A stretch of 38,252 bases of DNA from Pseudoxanthobacter soli DSM 19599 (GTDB lineage: Bacteria; Pseudomonadota; Alphaproteobacteria; Rhizobiales; Segnochrobactraceae): the NCBI GenBank assembly GCA_945898215.1, contig CAMDHY010000034.1:1-38252 (forward strand), given 5' to 3'. The notes under the pieces are model-generated. The model worked only from the letters and a program-made list of their open reading frames with translations, had not been told where the DNA came from and did not search any database. Below are positions 8,406 through 15,984 of this stretch, piece after piece. The position numbers and the translations under genes were made by a program. Position 1 is the first letter of the stretch. Each line of letters opens with the position of its first letter.

Positions 8406-10893
8406 GGCCTTCGCCGACACGCCGGTGCGGGCGGTGCTGTCGATCCGACGGCGCGTGCTCGGCCTCGCCTTCCTGGTGCTGGCGATCTCGGCGATGGTGT
8501 TCGCGGTGTTCCTGCGCGACTACGCCAACCGCGCCGCCGACCGCGCCTTCGACCGCCTGCTCGCCGCCTCGGCGCTGTCGATCGCCGGCGCCGTGCAGGT
8601 GGAGGACGGCCGCGTCACGGTGGAACTGCCGCTCGCCTCGCTGGCGATGCTGGGGGCCGGCGGCGACCGCGTCTTCTATCTCGTCGAGGCCCCCGACGGC
8701 GCCTTCGTCACCGGCTACCCCGACCTCGCCGCGGGCCGGCCGCGGGCGGCGCGCGCCGAGCCGAATTTCGAGGACCTGACATACCGCGGCGAGCGGGTCC
8801 GCGTCGCCACGATCGGCCGGCTCTCCTCGGTCGGTGGCGGCGCCGGCTTCGTCTCGATCCGCGTCGCCGAGACCCGGCGGGGGCGGGAGGCGCTGGCGAA
8901 CGAGATCCTGGCGCGCGCCGTGCTGCCGCTGGTGGCGCTCCTGCTGGTGGCGCTGGCGGTGGTGTGGTTCGGCGTGCGCCGGGCGTTTGTGCCCCTCGCC
9001 GGCATCGAGCAGGAATTGCGCGAGCGCGCGCCGGACGACCTGTCGCCGCTGCGCCTGCCGGTGCCGCTCGAGGTGATGGCGCTGGTGGCGGCGCTGAACG
9101 ACTTCATGCGCCGCCTCGATTCGTCGCTGAAGACGCTCTCCGGCCTCGTCGCCGACGCCGCCCACCAGGTGCGCACGCCGCTCGCCGCGCTCCGCGCCCA
9201 GGCCGAGGTGGCGCTCGAGGAGCGCGATCCGGCGAAGGTGCGCGAGCGCCTCGTCCGCATCCACCGCAACGCCACCGCCACCAGCGATCTCGTCAACCAG
9301 CTCCTCATGGAGGCGATCGTGGCGCACCGGCTGGAGACGCGCGAGGTGGCGCCACTGACGCCCGCCGTCATCGTCGACGAGGTGCGCGCCCGCCTCGACG
9401 ACGACGACGAGGGGCGGCTGACGGTGTCGGTGGCGCCGGCGGCGCGCGGCGTCACCATCTGGGGCGACCGGCTGGCGCTGCGCGAGATGCTGCGCAACCT
9501 CGTCGAGAACGCGCTCGCCTATTCCGACGACGACGTCGATATCGACGTGGCGCCCGCCGGGCCCGGCCGAGTGGCGGTGTCGGTGGCCGACCGCGGCGAC
9601 GGCATCGCCGACGACGAGAAGGCGCTGGTGCTGCAGCGCTTCCGCCGCGGCCGCGCCGGCGCCGGCGCCCCCGGCACCGGCCTCGGGCTGGCGGTGGCCA
9701 AAAGCGTCGCCGAGGCGCACGGCGGCACGATCGCCCTCCTCGACCGCCCCGGCGGCGGCCTCGTCGCCCGCGTCGAACTGCCGTGCGAGACCGCGCCGGC
9801 GAGCCGCTCCGCCGCCGCCGTGGTGGCGATGCTGGCCCTCGCCGCGCTTTTGTCGCTCGCCGCCGGCGGCGACGGCCTGGCGCGCGAGAGCGTCTACCCG
9901 GCGCCGGCGCCGCCGGCCGACGGCACCGGGCCCGTGCTCACCGTCGCCGGCGCCACCGACACCGGCCATTTCGCCCACTTCATCCGCGACTTCCAGGCGA
10001 CGCGACCGGACGTGAAGGTCGTCTACGTCGAGATGGACACGATCCGCCTCTATGACGCCGTCGTCGCGGGCACGCTGCCGCCCTCGACCGACCTCGTCGT
10101 CTCGTCCGCCGCCGACCTGCAGGTGAAGCTCGCCAACGACGGCTTCGCCCGGGCCCACGAGAGCGACGCCACGGCGCGGCTGCCGGCGTGGGCGCGCTGG
10201 CGCTCGGAGGTGTTCGGCTTCACCTACGAGCCGGCGGTCATCGTCTACAACACGGCGCTGGTGCCGGAGGCCGAGCGGCCGCGCTCGCATCTCGCCCTGA
10301 CGGAACTGCTCGAGCGCGAGCCGGAGCGCTTTCGCGGCCGCGTCGGCACCTACGACATCGCGCTGTCCGGCGTCGGCCACCTGCTCGCCATGCAGGACGC
10401 GCAGATCTCCTCGAACTTCTGGCGGCTCGCCCGCGCCTTCGGCCGCGTCGATGCGGAGCTCGGCGATTCGAGCCCGCAGATCCTCGATCTCGTCGAGGAG
10501 GGCGAGCTGGCCCTCGGCTACAACGTGCTCGGCTCCTACGCCTTCGCCCGCGTGGTGGAGGGCGGTCGTCTCGGCGTCGTCGTGCCGGAGGACTACACGC
10601 TGGTGCTGACGCGCACGATGCTGATCCCGAAGAGCGCCGACGACATCGCCCTCGGCGGCGCCTTCATCGACTACGCGCTGTCGCCACGCGGCCAGGCGAT
10701 CGCCGCCGGGCCGTCGGCGCTGGGCGCCGTCATCCCCGGCACGCCGGGCGAGTTCACCAGCGAGGGGATCGCGCGGGCCGCCCGCGGCGTCGTCCACCCG
10801 GTGGCCCTCGGCCCGGCCCTGCTGGTGGCGCTCGACCAGCAGCGCAAGGCGCGCGGCCTCGAGACGTGGCGACGGCTCGTCACCGAGCCCTGA
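8392..10893 (+). CDS. TctE-type sensor kinase fused to a periplasmic substrate-binding domain
   Basis: A single open frame of 833 residues with two parts. The first is a histidine kinase: membrane span 22-41, a periplasmic sensor region, span about 176-195, a HAMP-like linker, H-box ADAAHQVRTPL (His258), N-box NLVENALAYS (Asn373), G1 DRGDGI (Asp400) and G2 GTGLGLAVAK (from 428). The kinase should end near 463. A third hydrophobic segment follows at 474-491, then about 340 residues resembling a class II (iron/polyamine-like) substrate-binding protein, with VLTVAGATDTGHF, VYNTALVP and YALSPRGQAIA. GAGGGG seven bases upstream supports ATG 8392. In related clusters the binding protein is, to my knowledge, a separate gene. 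Two fates are possible: one three-span chain, or cleavage after the third segment. An ATG at 9829 could also start the second part separately but lacks a clear ribosome site. Confidence 0.87.
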   Translation: MRRSEAFADTPVRAVLSIRRRVLGLAFLVLAISAMVFAVFLRDYANRAADRAFDRLLAASALSIAGAVQVEDGRVTVELPLASLAMLGAGGDRVFYLVEAPDGAFVTGYPDLAAGRPRAARAEPNFEDLTYRGERVRVATIGRLSSVGGGAGFVSIRVAETRRGREALANEILARAVLPLVALLLVALAVVWFGVRRAFVPLAGIEQELRERAPDDLSPLRLPVPLEVMALVAALNDFMRRLDSSLKTLSGLVADAAHQVRTPLAALRAQAEVALEERDPAKVRERLVRIHRNATATSDLVNQLLMEAIVAHRLETREVAPLTPAVIVDEVRARLDDDDEGRLTVSVAPAARGVTIWGDRLALREMLRNLVENALAYSDDDVDIDVAPAGPGRVAVSVADRGDGIADDEKALVLQRFRRGRAGAGAPGTGLGLAVAKSVAEAHGGTIALLDRPGGGLVARVELPCETAPASRSAAAVVAMLALAALLSLAAGGDGLARESVYPAPAPPADGTGPVLTVAGATDTGHFAHFIRDFQATRPDVKVVYVEMDTIRLYDAVVAGTLPPSTDLVVSSAADLQVKLANDGFARAHESDATARLPAWARWRSEVFGFTYEPAVIVYNTALVPEAERPRSHLALTELLEREPERFRGRVGTYDIALSGVGHLLAMQDAQISSNFWRLARAFGRVDAELGDSSPQILDLVEEGELALGYNVLGSYAFARVVEGGRLGVVVPEDYTLVLTRTMLIPKSADDIALGGAFIDYALSPRGQAIAAGPSALGAVIPGTPGEFTSEGIARAARGVVHPVALGPALLVALDQQRKARGLETWRRLVTEP

Positions 10894-11108
10894 CGCCGGC
10901 ACCGCAGACGACAGGTTCGCGACAGCCGCATTTGCTACACTGCCGCCCGCCGGGCGCAGACAAGCCCGGAACAACCGGGAGGAGCCGCGTCTCGCCAGAG
11001 GCGTGGTGTCGACAGGATGCACCCTCGCGCCGGCCGGGCGCCGCGCGGCCTCCTCCCATGCCAGAGCTCGCGGCGCGGCCCCGCCGCGCGACGTCCCGGG
11101 AGGTTCCG

Positions 11109-12062
11109 ATGCTGAAACCCTTGTTCGCCGCCGCGCTGTGCGCCGGCCTCATCGCCGCGCCGCTGTCGGCCTCCGCCACCGACTACAAGCTGATGGCCCC
11201 GGCGGCCCCCGGCGGCGGCTGGGACCAGACCGCGCGCGCCATGCAGACGGCGCTGCAGGACGAGAAGATCGCCGACAGCGTGCAGGTGAACAACGTTCCC
11301 GGCGCCGGCGGCACCATCGGCCTCGCCCAGTTCGCCACCCAGTCGAAGGGCGATCCGAACGCGCTCATCGTCGGCGGCTACGTCATGGTCGGCGCCATCC
11401 TGACCAACAATGCGCCGGTGACGCTGGAACAGGTGACGCCGATCGCGCGCCTGACCGGCGAGTACGAGGCGATCGTCGTGCCGGCGTCCTCGCCGATCCA
11501 GACGATGCAGGACCTCGTCGCGGCGCTGAAGGCCGATCCCGGCGCGGTGTCGTGGGGCGGCGGCTCGGCCGGCGGTACCGACCACATCACCGCCGGGCTG
11601 ATCGCCAAGGCGGTGGGCGTCGACCCGACCAAGATCAACTACATCGCGTTTTCCGGCGGCGGCGAGGCGCTGGCGGCGATCCTCGGCAGCCAGGTGACGG
11701 CCGGCATCTCCGGCTACGGCGAGTTCGAGAGCCAGGTGCAGGCCGGCACGCTGCGCCTGCTCGCGGTGTCGAGCGGCGAGCGCCTGCCGGGCGTCGACGC
11801 GCCAACGCTGAAGGAGGCCGGCGTCGACGTCGAGATCCAGAACTGGCGCATGGTGGCGGCCGCGCCCGACATCACGCCCGAGCAGGCGGCGGCGATCACC
11901 GCCGACATCGAGACGATGGTCAAATCCGCGACCTGGCAGGAGACGCTGAAGACCAAGGGCTGGCAGAACACCTTCCTCGCCGGTGACGCCTTCAAGGCGC
12001 AGCTCGCCGCCGACACCGCGGCGACCGCGACGATCCTGAAGGACATCGGGCTCGTCAAATGA
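11109..12062 (+). CDS. tctC: Tricarboxylate-binding protein TctC (tripartite transporter)
   Basis: Periplasmic binding component of the tripartite tricarboxylate transporter, 317 residues. A clear signal peptide ([19 protein letters not shown], cleavage after SASA) leads into [20 protein letters not shown], the family hallmark in which the PGGGWD loop contacts the ligand carboxylate. [13 protein letters not shown] and [11 protein letters not shown] are also family-typical. The ATG at 11109 has GGGAGG at good spacing. The frame is open far upstream (from 10188), but that is antisense-like coding noise over the kinase gene. The stop overlaps the tctB start by four bases. The ligand is probably citrate or another di/tricarboxylate; these proteins vary widely in ligand. 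Confidence 0.92.
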   Translation: MLKPLFAAALCAGLIAAPLSASATDYKLMAPAAPGGGWDQTARAMQTALQDEKIADSVQVNNVPGAGGTIGLAQFATQSKGDPNALIVGGYVMVGAILTNNAPVTLEQVTPIARLTGEYEAIVVPASSPIQTMQDLVAALKADPGAVSWGGGSAGGTDHITAGLIAKAVGVDPTKINYIAFSGGGEALAAILGSQVTAGISGYGEFESQVQAGTLRLLAVSSGERLPGVDAPTLKEAGVDVEIQNWRMVAAAPDITPEQAAAITADIETMVKSATWQETLKTKGWQNTFLAGDAFKAQLAADTAATATILKDIGLVK

Positions 12063-12604
12063 GCGACCGCCTCGACGCCGGCCGGCGGGGCTCTGAACGT
12101 GGTGCCCCGGCCGTTGTGGATCACGACGGCCGGGGTGCCGGCCAGCACCGACCGGACTGGGCGGTGCTGGTCGTCGCGGCCCTCCTCGCCGGCCTCGCCG
12201 CGGTGATCGTCTGGGATACCCAGCGCCTCGCCGTGGCGGCCGCCTACGCCCGCGTCGGACCGGCCGCCTTCCCCTACACCGTCGCCGCGGGGCTGGTCGG
12301 GCTCGCCGTCTGGACGGCGATCGCCGGCTGGCGCGGCGGCTTCCCCCAGCGGGAACACGTCGAGTTCAGGCCCGTTGCCTGGATCATCGCCGGGCTCGTC
12401 GGCCAGATGGTGCTGCTCCCGTACGCCGGCTTCTCGATCGCCACCGGCGTGCTGTTCGCCTTCACGGCGAAGGGGCTCGGCCGCGGGCCGCTGTGGCTGA
12501 CGGTGCCGGGCGGGGCCGTCTTCGGCTTCCTCGTCTGGCTGACCTTCACGAAGCTCCTGCAGCTGTCGCTGCCGGCGGGGCCGCTCGAGCGCCTGTTCGT
12601 CTGA
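12059..12604 (+). CDS. tctB: Tripartite tricarboxylate transporter small membrane subunit TctB
   Basis: Small membrane subunit, 181 residues, with about four hydrophobic segments: DWAVLVVAALLAGLAAVIVW, a span near 75-95, VAWIIAGLVGQMVLL, and a C-terminal span with the phrase FGFLVWLTFTKLLQLSLPAGP that marks this family. The N-terminal 35 residues are hydrophilic and unusually rich in Gly, Arg and Asp. ATGA overlap with tctC shows tight coupling; tctA begins 34 bases after the stop. It associates with TctA in the inner membrane. An inverted repeat lies within its first 80 bases and is listed separately. Confidence 0.9.
   Translation: MSDRLDAGRRGSERGAPAVVDHDGRGAGQHRPDWAVLVVAALLAGLAAVIVWDTQRLAVAAAYARVGPAAFPYTVAAGLVGLAVWTAIAGWRGGFPQREHVEFRPVAWIIAGLVGQMVLLPYAGFSIATGVLFAFTAKGLGRGPLWLTVPGGAVFGFLVWLTFTKLLQLSLPAGPLERLFV
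12105..12135 (+). repeat. 10-bp inverted repeat inside the start of tctB
   Basis: CCCCGGCCGT (12105-12114) and ACGGCCGGGG (12126-12135) are exact complements around an 11-base loop. It lies within codons for the hydrophilic N-terminus of TctB and could fold as an mRNA hairpin just after the start codon. In DNA this GC-rich it could also be chance. Confidence 0.4.
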
Positions 12605-12637
12605 TCCTCACTTCACCTGAGCTGTCTGGGGCGATCC

Positions 12638-14155
12638 ATGGACACCTTCGCGCTGCTCGGCCAGGGCCTGCTCGTCGCGCTCGAGCCGATGAACCTGCTC
12701 TACGCGCTGATCGGCGTGACGCTCGGCACCGCCGTCGGCGTGCTGCCGGGCATCGGCCCGGCGCTGACCGTCGCGCTCTTGCTGCCCGTCACCTACAAGC
12801 TCGATCCGGCCGGCTCGCTGATCATGTTCGCCGGCATCTACTACGGCGGCATGTATGGCGGCTCGACCACCTCGATCCTGCTCAACACGCCGGGCGAGAG
12901 CGCCTCGATCGTCACGGCGCTCGAGGGCAACAAGATGGCCCGGGCCGGGCGCGGCGGCCCGGCGCTCGCCACCGCCGCCATCGGCTCCTTCGTCGCCGGC
13001 CTGATCGCCACGCTGGGACTGGCGCTGATCGCGCCGTGGGTGGTGAAGTTCGCGCTGGCCTTCGGGCCGGCGGAATATTTCGCGCTGATGGTGCTCGCCT
13101 TCATGACGGTCTCGGCGGCGTTCGGCGATTCGACGCTGCGCGGCCTCACCGCGCTCGCCCTCGGCCTCGCCATCGGCATCGTCGGCATCGACCTGCAGAC
13201 CGGCCAGGCCCGCCTCACCTTCGGCATCCCCGACCTGCTCGACGGCATCGAGGTGACGACGGTCGCCGTCGCGCTGTTCGCCGTCGGCGAGGCACTGTCG
13301 GTGGCAGCCTCGCGCTCGCGAACGCCGGAGACGATCGAGCCGGTGCGCGGCTCGGTATGGATGAGCAAGCTCGACTGGGCGCGCTCGTGGAAGCCGTGGC
13401 TGCGCGGCACGCTGATCGGCTTCCCGATCGGCGCGATGCCGGCCGGCGGCGCCGAGATCGGCACGTTCCTGTCCTATGCCGCCGAGAAGCGGCTGACGAA
13501 GCACCCCGAGGAGTTCGGCCACGGTGCCATCGAGGGCGTCGCCGGGCCGGAGGCCGCCAACAACGCCTCGGCCGCCGGCACGCTGGTGCCGCTGTTGACG
13601 CTCGGCCTGCCGACGACGGCGACGGCGGCGATCATGCTCGCCGGCTTCCAGCAGTTCGGCCTGCAGCCCGGGCCGTTGTTGTTCATCAACAATGCCGACC
13701 TCGTCTGGGGCCTGATCGCGAGCCTGCTCGTCGCCAACCTGATGCTCTTGGTGCTGAACCTGCCGCTGATCGGGCTGTGGGTGAAGCTCCTGTCGATCCC
13801 GCGGCCGTGGCTCTATGGCGGCATCCTGGTGTTCGCCACCCTCGGCACCATCGGCGCCAACCCGTCGGTGGCCGAGCTCGCCATGCTGCTCGCCTTCGGC
13901 ATCCTCGGCTTTCTCCTGCGGCTGTTCGGCTATCCGATCGCCCCGGTGGTGGTCGGGCTGATCCTCGGGCCGCTCGCCGAACAGCAGCTCAGGCGGGCGC
14001 TCGCCATCAGCCAGGGCGATCCGACGGTGCTCGTCACCTCGCCGGTGGCGGCCGTTCTGCTGGCGCTGGCGGTAGCGGCGGTGATCGTGCCGCTGGTGCT
14101 GCGCTGGCGCGGCCGCGGCAAGGTGCTCTCGGCTCTTGCGGCCAACGAGGATTGA
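12638..14155 (+). CDS. tctA: Tripartite tricarboxylate transporter large permease TctA
   Basis: Large membrane subunit, 505 residues, the normal length, with about 11-12 hydrophobic segments. Family hallmarks include [17 protein letters not shown] near residue 40, [20 protein letters not shown], and the internal counterpart [41 protein letters not shown] carries the conserved Asn-Asn pair. The ATG at 12638 follows tctB by 33 bases. Together with TctB and the binding protein TctC it forms a proton- or sodium-driven secondary uptake system in the inner membrane. It is the last gene of the module that begins with the TctD/TctE-like genes. Confidence 0.94.
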   Translation: MDTFALLGQGLLVALEPMNLLYALIGVTLGTAVGVLPGIGPALTVALLLPVTYKLDPAGSLIMFAGIYYGGMYGGSTTSILLNTPGESASIVTALEGNKMARAGRGGPALATAAIGSFVAGLIATLGLALIAPWVVKFALAFGPAEYFALMVLAFMTVSAAFGDSTLRGLTALALGLAIGIVGIDLQTGQARLTFGIPDLLDGIEVTTVAVALFAVGEALSVAASRSRTPETIEPVRGSVWMSKLDWARSWKPWLRGTLIGFPIGAMPAGGAEIGTFLSYAAEKRLTKHPEEFGHGAIEGVAGPEAANNASAAGTLVPLLTLGLPTTATAAIMLAGFQQFGLQPGPLLFINNADLVWGLIASLLVANLMLLVLNLPLIGLWVKLLSIPRPWLYGGILVFATLGTIGANPSVAELAMLLAFGILGFLLRLFGYPIAPVVVGLILGPLAEQQLRRALAISQGDPTVLVTSPVAAVLLALAVAAVIVPLVLRWRGRGKVLSALAANED

Positions 14156-14439
14156 GGCCATGAGGATGCCGCCGGGTCTCCCCCGGCGGGTCCCAGATCA
14201 CCCCGTCTGCGACCACCCCTTCGGAGACACCGAGCTCTTCTCCCAACCCTGGTGCCAGGCCGGGCCCCTCTGGCAGCCCTTCGGGACTGCGATGTCGGAC
14301 TGGACGTTTTCCGAGATTCCTCGGGCGCAGCAGACGGGCGCGCCCGCCCTTTGGCGGTAGACCCGGACCGGCAACGCGGCCGGCCTTTCACGCGTTCTCG
14401 TCCTGCTCCGCCCTTGCCCCTGCAAGGAGACAGTCCCGC
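14156..14439 (+). promoter_or_regulatory. Structured leader region upstream of the TerC-family gene
   Basis: A 284-base stretch without a convincing gene. It holds several possible RNA hairpins: GCCGGG/CCCGGC near 14169-14185, TGCCAG/CTGGCA in 14253-14275, and AACGCG/CGCGTT near 14375-14397. The gene behind it belongs to a family often placed behind manganese-sensing yybP-ykoY riboswitches, but the diagnostic GGGGAGUAGC loop is not present. A 66-codon frame (14160-14360) exists but resembles no protein I know. Confidence 0.4.
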
Positions 14440-15117
14440 ATGATGGAATTCTTCGCCGAGCACCTGACCCCCGAGGCGCTCACCGCGCTCGGCCAGGTGA
14501 TCATGATCGACATCGTGCTCGCCGGCGACAACGCCATCGTCATCGGGCTGGCCGCCGCCGGCCTGCCGAAGGACCAGCGCGCCAAGGCGATCCTGATCGG
14601 CATCATCGCCGCCACCGTGCTGCGCATCTTCTTTGCCGCCATCACCGCGCAGCTGCTCGCCATCATCGGCCTGCTGCTCGCCGGCGGCATCCTGCTGCTC
14701 TGGGTGTCGTGGAAGATGTGGCGCGAGCTGCGCCTCTCCGCCCTCGAGGCGGCCGAGGGCCAGGAGGCGCTGACCGAGGAGGACCTCACCGGCGACAACA
14801 GGATCGCCGCCGGTGCGCCGCGCAAGACCTTCGCCCAGGCGGCCTGGCAGATCGTCGTCGCCGACGTGTCGATGTCGCTCGACAACGTGCTCGCCGTTGC
14901 CGGTGCGGCGCGCGAGCACCCCTGGGTGCTGGTCACCGGCCTCGTGGTTTCGATCGCGCTGATGGGCCTCGCGGCGACCTTCATCGCCAAGCTGCTGCAC
15001 CGCTACCGCTGGATCGCCTATGTCGGCCTGTTGATCATCCTCTACGTGTCGCTCGAGATGATCTATCGCGGCGCCCTCGAGGTGTGGCCCTACGTTCAGG
15101 CCTACGTGGCGACCTGA
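14440..15117 (+). CDS. TerC family (YjbE-like) integral membrane protein
   Basis: Integral membrane protein of 225 residues with about seven hydrophobic segments. The TerC hallmarks are IDIVLAGDNAIVIGLAAAGLP near residue 25 and the repeat-related VVADVSMSLDNVLAVAGAA near 150, which place acidic residues within membrane helices, presumably for metal binding. Family members export manganese or help metallate secreted proteins, and some confer tellurium resistance; which applies here is not shown. AAGGAGA at 14424-14430 supports the ATG at 14440, though an ATG one codon later is equally usable. It is preceded by a structured leader and followed by a hairpin shared with a convergent gene. Confidence 0.9.
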   Translation: MMEFFAEHLTPEALTALGQVIMIDIVLAGDNAIVIGLAAAGLPKDQRAKAILIGIIAATVLRIFFAAITAQLLAIIGLLLAGGILLLWVSWKMWRELRLSALEAAEGQEALTEEDLTGDNRIAAGAPRKTFAQAAWQIVVADVSMSLDNVLAVAGAAREHPWVLVTGLVVSIALMGLAATFIAKLLHRYRWIAYVGLLIILYVSLEMIYRGALEVWPYVQAYVAT

Positions 15118-15190
15118 CGGGCCTGTCGATCCAATCGCGTCGCGGTCGCCCCGGCGGCCGCGACGTCGACCAACCGAAGACGTCGCGCAA

Positions 15191-15225
15191 ATAAAAACGG
15201 GCCCCGGTCTTGCGACCGGGGCCCG
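15191..15225 (-). terminator. Intrinsic terminator of the 65-residue gene
   Basis: A 12-bp stem (CGGGCCCCGGTC/GACCGGGGCCCG, 15198-15209 and 15214-15225) with a 4-base loop. On the minus strand it is followed by TTTTTAT, so it should end transcripts coming from 15484. It may also act on the TerC gene in the other direction but lacks a T-run on that side. Confidence 0.85.
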
Positions 15226-15286
15226 CTTCGCGACGGTGCGCCGAGCACTCGACGGGCGGGCGGGGGGAGGACCCGCCCGGAGCGTC

Positions 15287-15484
15287 TCAGAAGCGCACGC
15301 CGTCGAAGGACTTCGGATCGATGCCGAGGACGCGCAGATCGGCCGCGGCGGGCCGGCGTCCGGCCTGGGCGGCGGCGGAGGCGTTGCGGGCCGCGCCGAG
15401 GACCGCGAACATCGTGCCGATGCCGCCGAAGAAGCTGTTGCGCGGCCGCGCCTCAAGACCGGCGGTGTGATGGGTGGCGCTCAT
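15287..15484 (-). CDS. Small hypothetical protein (65 aa)
   Basis: A 65-residue protein with no recognised domain. It has a polar N-terminus, a hydrophobic middle (FFGGIGTMFAVLGAARNASA) that might form an amphipathic helix, and the ending DLRVLGIDPKSFDGVRF. This ending loosely recalls short alphaproteobacterial proteins of the DUF1127 type, but the Arg-rich part is missing. It is well supported as a gene: AGGAGAT sits six to seven bases before the ATG at 15484, and a strong intrinsic terminator follows 60 bases after the stop. It appears to be a monocistronic unit. A start upstream at 15532 is possible but unsupported. Confidence 0.72.
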   Translation of the reverse strand: MSATHHTAGLEARPRNSFFGGIGTMFAVLGAARNASAAAQAGRRPAAADLRVLGIDPKSFDGVRF

Positions 15485-15867
15485 GGGGTGATCTCCTGTG
15501 ATACCGTTTCCCCCATATCGGTCATGCTGCACTGCAAAAGAAGTGCGCGATTCGCAGCGCCGCCATGCAGCGGGCGCAAGGCACGCGGCAACACTGCTTC
15601 AAGACTGTTCGGGGGCTGCGCAGCAGGGCCGGCATTCCGGCCGAAGGTCGGTACGCCTTGTGCGACGCAACAACAGTCCGGCTCCGACCGCCTCGTGGTC
15701 GCGGAGCTGAAAGCGGAAGCGGCCCGGAGCGGAGGACCGCGCCGGGCGTGGGCACCTAGAAGTCTCGGGATGCCCCGCCCGGGGTCGGCGCGGTGCTCTT
15801 GCCGGGGCTCGCGGCGGCCGTTGTGGGCGGCCGATGGCGTGGCGCCCGTGGCGGCCCCCCCTCCCTA

Positions 15868-15890
15868 CCCTCCCCCGCCAGGGGGGAGGG
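15868..15890. repeat. 23-bp palindromic intergenic repeat, copy 1
   Basis: CCCTCCCCC-GCCAG-GGGGGAGGG followed by TTCGCG. It is a near-perfect palindrome that can fold into a hairpin. A second copy lies 67 bases downstream with the same flank. Such CCCTCCCC/GGGGAGGG palindromes are common in intergenic DNA of Hyphomicrobiales genomes. Confidence 0.75.
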
Positions 15891-15934
15891 TTCGCGCCGA
15901 GCGAGACGTGAGGGGCCAGACCGACTCAGCCTTG

Positions 15935-15957
15935 CCCTCCCCCGCGAGGGGGGAGGG
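15935..15957. repeat. 23-bp palindromic intergenic repeat, copy 2
   Basis: CCCTCCCCC-GCGAG-GGGGGAGGG followed by TTCGCG. It differs from copy 1 by one loop base. It lies 28 bases beyond the ilvE stop, so it could also form the 3' hairpin of the ilvE transcript, though no T-run follows on either strand. Confidence 0.75.
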
Positions 15958-15984
15958 TTCGCGTGGTGCTTGGGGGGAGGTGGC

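Larger units (their letters stand above)
15485..15984. other. 500-base intergenic region, no gene seen
   Basis: This holds the promoter region of the small minus-strand gene and the downstream region of ilvE. No coding frame here resembles a protein. The half nearest ilvE contains two copies of a palindromic repeat (listed). The rest shows imperfect inverted repeats, such as GACTGTT near 15602 and AACAGTC near 15672, of unknown meaning. Confidence 0.6.

Noticed and set aside
8329-11022. 897-codon antisense frame opposite the kinase fusion
   Set aside because: High-GC shadow: the product is repetitive in Arg, Gly, Ala and His and matches no family, while the plus strand has clear domains.
10188-11108. 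Long N-terminal extension of TctC
   Set aside because: The family start with signal peptide and ribosome site is at 11109; the extension is Arg-rich and overlaps the kinase fusion out of frame.
14160-14360. 66-codon frame in the TerC leader
   Set aside because: No ribosome site and no resemblance to a known protein; hairpins in the same stretch favour a leader RNA.
14156-14439. yybP-ykoY manganese riboswitch
   Set aside because: Expected from the gene family, but the GGGGAGUAGC loop and its partner are not present; only unspecific hairpins are seen.
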